Below are positions 7,036-11,964 of a stretch of DNA of 11,964 nucleotides, in pieces (position 1 is the first letter of the stretch; each line of letters starts with the position of its first letter). Where the stretch lies: assembly GCA_943325355.2 (NCBI GenBank), contig CALPPA020000033.1, forward strand, positions 1 to 11,964. The letters run 5' to 3'. A program made the position numbers and the translations under genes. The stretch comes from Klebsiella pneumoniae (GTDB taxonomy: Bacteria > Bacteroidota > Bacteroidia > Flavobacteriales > Flavobacteriaceae). Below the pieces are notes generated by a model. The model did no database searches. It had not been told where the DNA came from and worked only from the letters and a program-made list of their open reading frames with translations.

Positions 7036-8571
7036 ATGCAAAAAACTCTTAGATTAATTCTCGGTGATCAGCTTAACAGCAATCATTCGTGGTATGAAAC
7101 CATTGATGATTCTGTGACTTATGTTTTGATGGAAATCCAAACAGAAACTGATTATGCTAATCATCATATTCAGAAAATTGTTGGTTTCTTCACGGCAATG
7201 CAAGAATTTGCAAAAGATTTGAAATCAAAAAACAACAATGTGATTTATATTCATATAAATGATGAAAACAACTTACAATCTTTTGATAAAAATCTTGAAT
7301 TTCTAATTTATGAACAACATTTTACCAATTTCGAATACCAATTACCCGATGAATATCGAGTAGATGAAGTTTTAAAAAACTTTTGCAAAACGATTTCCAT
7401 TTCAAATTCTGTTGTTGATTCAGAACACTTTTACACCACCAGAAATGAGCTTGGGACTTTCTTTGATGGAAAGAAAACATTCTTGCTAGAATTTTTCTAT
7501 CGCGCCTTACGAAAAAAACATAATGTGCTTATGGAAGGAGACAAACCGGTAACTGGGCAATGGAATTATGACGGAGAAAACAGAAAAAAATTACCTAAAA
7601 ATCACAAACCTACTCCCCCTTTGGTTTTTAATAATGATGTTTCCCAAATTTATTTAGAGATTCAAAAAAAAAATATAAAAACCATCGGAAACATTGATGC
7701 CAAAAATTTTGTCTGGCCCATCAATCGAAAACAATCTTTAGAATTATTAGATTTTTTTGTAGAAGAATGTTTGCCCTTATTTGGCAGTTATCAAGACGCA
7801 ATGACACCAAACGAATGGTCATTGTATCATTCTCGAGTTTCATTTTCGATGAATATTAAAATGATTTCGCCACAAGAAGTGATTGATAAATGTATCGAAG
7901 AATGGCAAAAACGTCCAGCCGAAATCGAATACAACCAACTTGAAGGTTTTGTGCGTCAAATCATAGGTTGGCGGGAGTATATGCGAGGGATTTATTGGCT
8001 CAAAATGCCCGAGTATGCTACAATGAATTATTTCAATAATCAAGAAAAATTACCCGAATGGTTTTGGACTGGAAATACAAAAATGAATTGTCTTAAAGAT
8101 GCCATTATTCAGTCGTTAGATTATGCCTATGCGCATCACATCCAGCGATTAATGATTACGGGAAATTTTGGTTTGCTAGCAGGAATCCATCCTGACGATA
8201 TGGATGCTTGGTATTTAGGAATTTATATTGATGCAATTGAATGGGTCGAAATTACGAACACTCGTGGTATGAGCCAATTTGCAGATGGCGGAATTGTAGG
8301 CACAAAACCGTATGTAAGTTCAGCATCCTATATTGACAAAATGAGCCATTATTGTGGAAGCTGTTATTATAAAAAAACAATAAAAACGGGTGATAAAGCT
8401 TGTCCATTCAATAGCTTGTACTGGAATTTTTACGATAGGAATGAAGACAAATTAGGCAAAAACCCCCGAATTGGTATGATGTATAATGTGTGGCGAAAAA
8501 TGCAACCCGAAGCCAAAACCGCATTACTAGAACAAGCCGATTATTATCTAAAAAATATCAATGATTTATAA
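7036..8571 (+). CDS. FeS-BCP / prokaryotic (6-4) photolyase, PhrB type (COG3046)
   Basis: This 511-aa protein has the layout of iron-sulfur bacterial cryptochromes and photolyases. An N-terminal domain begins LRLILGDQLN, and the C-terminal half binds FAD and the cluster. The four cysteines that hold the [4Fe-4S] cluster in Agrobacterium PhrB (C350, C438, C441, C454) have clear counterparts: C352, C440, C443 and C456, with HYCGSCY and ACPFN. His-His (H367-H368) in YAHHIQRLM matches the conserved active-site histidine region. W342 (or W344) and W392-Y393 correspond to the electron-transfer residues. Known members repair (6-4) photoproducts with a lumazine antenna, so that role is likely. The gene starts 2 nt after the DUF2256 gene, so the two are tightly coupled. 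It ends at 8571, where a small overlapping frame begins. Confidence 0.94.
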   Translation: MQKTLRLILGDQLNSNHSWYETIDDSVTYVLMEIQTETDYANHHIQKIVGFFTAMQEFAKDLKSKNNNVIYIHINDENNLQSFDKNLEFLIYEQHFTNFEYQLPDEYRVDEVLKNFCKTISISNSVVDSEHFYTTRNELGTFFDGKKTFLLEFFYRALRKKHNVLMEGDKPVTGQWNYDGENRKKLPKNHKPTPPLVFNNDVSQIYLEIQKKNIKTIGNIDAKNFVWPINRKQSLELLDFFVEECLPLFGSYQDAMTPNEWSLYHSRVSFSMNIKMISPQEVIDKCIEEWQKRPAEIEYNQLEGFVRQIIGWREYMRGIYWLKMPEYATMNYFNNQEKLPEWFWTGNTKMNCLKDAIIQSLDYAYAHHIQRLMITGNFGLLAGIHPDDMDAWYLGIYIDAIEWVEITNTRGMSQFADGGIVGTKPYVSSASYIDKMSHYCGSCYYKKTIKTGDKACPFNSLYWNFYDRNEDKLGKNPRIGMMYNVWRKMQPEAKTALLEQADYYLKNINDL

Positions 8572-8659
8572 TGAACCGCCCACAACAATAGTCATTGACA
8601 CGCAGGAAAATGAGCAGGCGTTCCACCTTCCTGTCGGTAAACAGGTATTAAACTAAAAA
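8561..8659 (+). CDS. Possible 32-aa small ORF overlapping the photolyase end
   Basis: A frame with ATG at 8561 (overlapping the previous CDS by 11 nt) runs to TAA at 8657-8659 and encodes a 32-aa peptide starting MIYNEPPTTIV. The region 8590-8646 is less AT-rich than the flanks and contains the small hairpin CCTGT/ACAGG (8630-8634 / 8641-8645) and the pair CAGGAA/TTCCTG (8603-8608 / 8628-8633). I recognise no family. It could be a small coupled gene, a remnant of a longer one, or non-coding spacer. Low confidence. Confidence 0.25.
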
Positions 8660-8674
8660 AAATAATTTAAACAG

Positions 8675-9967
8675 ATGAAAACTTCAATAGTTTGGTTCAA
8701 AACTGACTTGAGATTAAACGATAATAAAACACTTATAAAAGCTATTGCACAAAGCGATCAGATAGTTCCCGTCTATTGTTTTGACGATTCTCATTACAAA
8801 AATACCAAATATGGTTTCAAAAAAACAGGCAATTTCAGAGCACAATTTTTATTAGAATCGTTACGCGATTTAGATGCTAATTTAAGAAAAGTGGGTTCGA
8901 AATTATTAATTCTGAAAGGAAAACCAGAAATAGAAATTGCAAAAATTGTAGCTCAGTATAAAGCTCATAAAGTTTTTGCGAAAAAAGAGGTCGCCTTTGA
9001 AGAAAAACAAACCGAAAAATTAGTTCAAGACGAGTTATTCAAATTGCGTTGCGAATTGAAAACGTACAGTACAAGTACTTTATATCACGCACAGGATTTG
9101 CCCTTTTCAATAAAAGATATTCCAGATGTTTTTACCAATTTTAGAAAAAAAATAGAAAAGGATTCCACAATACGACCTACTTTTGAAAAGCCAAATGAAA
9201 TAAATTCGCCAGAAATACCTGAATCAGTATTCCCAACTTTAGAAGCATTGGGGTTAGAGTTTTCTGAAATTGATTATCGTACAGCAATCAAATTTATTGG
9301 TGGCGAAACGGAAGCCATAAAAAGATTGAATCATTATTTCTTTGATTCACAATGCCTATCAAAATATAAAGAAACACGAAACGGAATGGTAGGGGAAGAT
9401 TATTCCTCAAAATTTTCGGCTTGGTTGGCTTTGGGTTGTATCTCGCCTAGATATATTTATAAAGAAATTAAAAACTATGAATCACAATTTGGCGCAAACG
9501 AATCGACTTATTGGTTGGTTTTCGAATTGATCTGGCGTGATTTTTTTCGATTTATGTTCAAAAAACATCAAACTAAATTTTTCTTGTATTCTGGAATAAA
9601 AACAGATAAAGTTAACTCCAAATCTTTGAACGAAAAATTACTCTCACAATGGATTAATGGCGCGACAAATGCTGATTTTATCAATGCTAATATGCTCGAA
9701 TTGAAACAAACTGGTTTTATGAGCAATCGAGGTAGGCAAAATGTAGCTAGCTTTTTTTGTAACGAGCTCAATATGGATTGGCGATTTGGCGCTGCTTATT
9801 TTGAAGAACACCTTATCGATTATGACGTTTGTAGCAATTGGGGAAACTGGGCTTATCTTGCTGGAGTTGGAAACGATCCTAGAGGACATCGCTATTTCAA
9901 TATCGAGAAACAAGCTAACGATTATGATAAAAATTATATGTTTAGAAACTTGTGGTTAACAAATTAA
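8675..9967 (+). CDS. Cryptochrome DASH (cry-DASH family photolyase)
   Basis: This is a 430-aa protein starting MKTSIVWFKTDLRLND, with the cry-DASH motifs in order. These are KTGNFRAQFLLESL (50-63), EDYSSKFSAWLALGCISPR (241-259), LIWRDFFRFM (285-294), TGFMSNRGRQNVASF (346-360) and SNWGNWAYLAGVGNDPRG (387-404). DASH proteins repair cyclobutane dimers in single-stranded DNA, bind FAD and usually folate (MTHF), and some act as light sensors. W392 (proximal) and W369 (middle) of the Trp triad are present. The distal position is K316 by gap-free alignment to E. coli W306. The gene follows the FeS-BCP gene after a 103-nt spacer and precedes the oxidoreductase by 50 nt. It ends at the TAA at 9965-9967. 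Confidence 0.95.
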   Translation: MKTSIVWFKTDLRLNDNKTLIKAIAQSDQIVPVYCFDDSHYKNTKYGFKKTGNFRAQFLLESLRDLDANLRKVGSKLLILKGKPEIEIAKIVAQYKAHKVFAKKEVAFEEKQTEKLVQDELFKLRCELKTYSTSTLYHAQDLPFSIKDIPDVFTNFRKKIEKDSTIRPTFEKPNEINSPEIPESVFPTLEALGLEFSEIDYRTAIKFIGGETEAIKRLNHYFFDSQCLSKYKETRNGMVGEDYSSKFSAWLALGCISPRYIYKEIKNYESQFGANESTYWLVFELIWRDFFRFMFKKHQTKFFLYSGIKTDKVNSKSLNEKLLSQWINGATNADFINANMLELKQTGFMSNRGRQNVASFFCNELNMDWRFGAAYFEEHLIDYDVCSNWGNWAYLAGVGNDPRGHRYFNIEKQANDYDKNYMFRNLWLTN

Positions 9968-10017
9968 AAAAAGAAGCTTACTATTACATTTCAATCTTGA
10001 AAAATAACAAAACAATA

Positions 10018-11256
10018 ATGGAACACAATGTGATAATAATTGGCGCAGGATTGTCCGGATTATCGGCAGCTCTTCATTTACACCGACAAGGCAGGAAAGT
10101 ACTTATTCTAGAAGCTAGTGACCGTGCAGGCGGAAGAGTAAAAACAGATTTTGTGGATGGTTTTACTTTAGACAGAGGCTTTCAAGTTTTGTTGACTGCT
10201 TACCCAGAAGCAAAAAAACTATTGAATTACAAAGACTTGCAACTGCGCAATATGTTGCCAGGAGCAACCGTACTTTATGACGGTGGCACATTCGAAATTG
10301 CAGATCCCATCAGACGACCACTGGCTTTATTTAGCACCCTTTTTGCACCAGTAGGAACACTACGAGATAAAATAAACACACTTTGGCTGAAAAATAAATT
10401 GCAAAAAATGTCAGTTGATGAGATTTTTACGCAACCCGAACAAAGCACCTTGCAACAATTGTTGGATTATGGCTTTAGCCAAAAAATGATTCAACGTTTT
10501 TACAAGCCTTTTTTGTCGGGTATCTACCTAGAAAATAATTTGACTACTTCAAACAGAATGTTCGACTTTGTTATGAAGATGTTTTCGGATGGAGATGTTG
10601 CAGTTCCCGCTTTCGGGATGGAAGAAATACCAAAACAATTAGTAGCTCTTTTACCAAAATTGAGCATTCTATATCACAAAAAAGTTTCGAGAATATCTGG
10701 CAATACAGTAACTCTTGAAGACGGAACAACTTTTGAAGCCAATCAAATTGTGATTGCAACAAATGCAAATGAACTTACTAAGCAATTTTTACCAAATCAA
10801 AAAACCAAAGCGCAAAAGGTAACCAATGTGTATTTTGAGGCATCCATTGCCCCAACCAACAAAGCTGTTGTAATATTGAATGCTTCTCAAAATAAAAAAT
10901 GGGTGAATAATCTAACCGTTTTATCTAATGTTTCTAAAACCTATGCCCCACTTGGAAAAGTCCTAATATCAGTTTCCTATAACGGATTGGCTCCAATTGA
11001 AGACTATGAATTGGCCGAAAATATGAAAAAAGAATTGGAACAATGGTATGGCAAACAAGTTCAAGATTGGAAAATGATTAAAACCTATCGTATAGATTAT
11101 GCTCTGCCAATTCAAGACAGTGTCAAAAATGAGTTATCAATTTCTGAAATAAAAATATCTGATACTTTGTTTGTTTGTGGAGATCATTTGTTAAACGGCT
11201 CTATCAATGCTGCTTTTAAAGCAGGTCGATTAGTAGCCGAAGCAATGAAATTGTAA
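10018..11256 (+). CDS. FAD-dependent amine-oxidase/desaturase-like oxidoreductase (COG1232/1233 type)
   Basis: This 412-aa protein from the ATG at 10018 begins MEHNVIIIGAGLSGLSAAL with the Rossmann GxGxxG (G9, G11, G14), an acidic strand end (E32), and DRAGGR at 35-40. The C-terminal FAD motif is VCGDHLLNGSINAAF, about 386-400. It is of the amine oxidase / phytoene-desaturase / protoporphyrinogen-oxidase superfamily; substrate is not predictable here. The frame is open upstream to 9952, but the GTG there lies within the cry-DASH gene; ATG 10018 matches the usual family start just before the GxGxxG. Similar oxidoreductases lie in the singlet-oxygen/photolyase regulons of other bacteria, so a photo-oxidative or pigment-related task is plausible but inferred. 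Confidence 0.88.
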   Translation: MEHNVIIIGAGLSGLSAALHLHRQGRKVLILEASDRAGGRVKTDFVDGFTLDRGFQVLLTAYPEAKKLLNYKDLQLRNMLPGATVLYDGGTFEIADPIRRPLALFSTLFAPVGTLRDKINTLWLKNKLQKMSVDEIFTQPEQSTLQQLLDYGFSQKMIQRFYKPFLSGIYLENNLTTSNRMFDFVMKMFSDGDVAVPAFGMEEIPKQLVALLPKLSILYHKKVSRISGNTVTLEDGTTFEANQIVIATNANELTKQFLPNQKTKAQKVTNVYFEASIAPTNKAVVILNASQNKKWVNNLTVLSNVSKTYAPLGKVLISVSYNGLAPIEDYELAENMKKELEQWYGKQVQDWKMIKTYRIDYALPIQDSVKNELSISEIKISDTLFVCGDHLLNGSINAAFKAGRLVAEAMKL

Positions 11257-11262
11257 AATGAC

Positions 11263-11288
11263 TATCCTCAAAAGAGATAAAGTATTTT
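11263..11288 (+). terminator. Weak terminator-like hairpin after the island
   Basis: TATCCTC-AAAA-GAGATA at about 11263-11279 can pair apart from one bulged C, and a T-run follows near 11284. It lies shortly after the oxidoreductase stop. The stem is short, so termination here is tentative. Nothing else with clear structure is seen up to 11414; possible -7-like boxes (TAATTTAG at 11358, TATTTTTA at 11386) are each one mismatch from TAnnTTTG. Confidence 0.3.
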
Positions 11289-11414
11289 TTCTGCCGCTGA
11301 GTTTTTTATAGCGTTTGTCAAAACCCTTTTTTACAAGTAATTATTTTTTAATATGATAATTTAGGATAGCAGTTATAAAGTCAATATTTTTACCGAAAAT
11401 TCTTAAAAACCCTG

Positions 11415-11964
11415 ATGAAATTTTATTTCCTATTAATTTTTCTAGCTTTTACTTCTTTGTCCAGTTTTTCGCAAACAATAAATGATCATACTGTATATTT
11501 GGATTCTTCATTCAATGTAACTACAGCAGAAAATTATAAATACATCCGAATCATTAAGGATTTTTATATTCCAAATAAACAGGTCTTTCCAATCGAAGTT
11601 TATTATAAATCTGGGGAAATTCAGATGAAAGGTGCTACAACAACAGGAAACGTAAATGATAAAATTGGAACTTTTGTATATTTTTATGAAAACGGTAAAA
11701 GAAAATCTTTATCGAATTTCAATAAAGGAATGCTTACTGGAAATCATTTCAAATTTTATGAAAATGGAAATAACAAAGAAGCTGGAGTTTATTTAGATAA
11801 AGAAAAATCCTCAGAAAGATATTATAAATTGATTAGTCTTTGGGACGATAACGGTACTGAAATTATAGTTAATGGCGAAGGAGTAAAAACGGAAGAAAAT
11901 GAAAATTTCTCCGAAAGCATCAATTATAAAAATGGTTACAAAGATGGTTTATCGCAACATATAA
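11415..11964 (+). CDS. Secreted MORN-repeat protein (possibly TonB-like energy transducer), C-terminus cut by window edge
   Basis: The frame is open from the ATG at 11415 to the right edge (183 codons). Residues 1-20 form a signal peptide (MKFYFLLIFLAF... ending SSFSQ, a common Flavobacterium cleavage pattern). The mature part has MORN_2-like repeats: EVYYKSGEIQMKG (65-77), GTFVYFYENGKRK (89-101) and FKFYENGNNKEAG (114-126). The protein is exported to the periplasm or envelope. Homologues I recall continue into a TonB C-terminal domain, but that part lies outside the window, so the energy-transducer label is uncertain. It appears separate from the photolyase island. Confidence 0.78.
   Translation, partial: MKFYFLLIFLAFTSLSSFSQTINDHTVYLDSSFNVTTAENYKYIRIIKDFYIPNKQVFPIEVYYKSGEIQMKGATTTGNVNDKIGTFVYFYENGKRKSLSNFNKGMLTGNHFKFYENGNNKEAGVYLDKEKSSERYYKLISLWDDNGTEIIVNGEGVKTEENENFSESINYKNGYKDGLSQHI

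Noticed and set aside
9644..9913. 89-codon minus-strand frame
   Set aside because: Antisense to the highly conserved cry-DASH C-terminal region; low-complexity translation.
9952..10017. GTG start of the oxidoreductase overlapping cry-DASH
   Set aside because: The 22 extra residues are Lys/Tyr-rich with no family support; the ATG at 10018 stands directly before the Rossmann motif.

Overview
The window looks like chromosomal DNA of a flavobacterium (Bacteroidota, close to the genus Flavobacterium). It is AT-rich and lacks Shine-Dalgarno sequences. It has TAnnTTTG-type -7 promoter boxes, an XrtF exosortase pair typical of Flavobacteriia, a secreted protein with an 'FSQ' signal-peptide end, and a cry-DASH of the Bacteroidota type. 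The genus-level call is an inference from protein style only.

Left part, minus strand (1-3195). An XrtF exosortase and its small membrane partner overlap by 26 nt and form one unit. Downstream lie an ATP-cone/PD-(D/E)xK nuclease gene and then a beta-CASP metallo-beta-lactamase RNase/exonuclease gene that runs off the left edge. The last two are separated by a short REP-like repeat. This nuclease pair may be an RNA/DNA-processing or defence unit.

Middle (3196-3860). A divergent promoter region leads to a free-methionine-(R)-sulfoxide-reductase-like GAF protein. The gene ends at a perfect 40-bp palindrome with a T-run (terminator), followed by a promoter.

Right part, plus strand (3861-11256). 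This is the main feature: a tightly packed light-damage/photolyase island of eight genes. The order is DUF2805 (TIGR03643) small HTH-like protein, DUF2452 protein, an atypical photolyase/cryptochrome, a DUF2071 (YqjF-like) protein, a 45-aa DUF2256 zinc-ribbon-like protein, an FeS-BCP (prokaryotic (6-4)) photolyase, a cryptochrome DASH, and a COG1232/1233-type FAD amine-oxidase-like oxidoreductase. Several junctions are 1-2 nt gaps or 4-nt overlaps, so at least the core is one operon. Three photolyase-family enzymes of three different subfamilies would cover different UV lesions. The small DUF proteins, which recur next to photolyases in many bacteria, are candidate maturation, accessory or regulatory factors.

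Right edge (11257-11964). After a weak terminator-like stretch, a secreted MORN-repeat protein begins and runs off the window.

No tRNA, rRNA, CRISPR array, insertion sequence or phage gene was seen.
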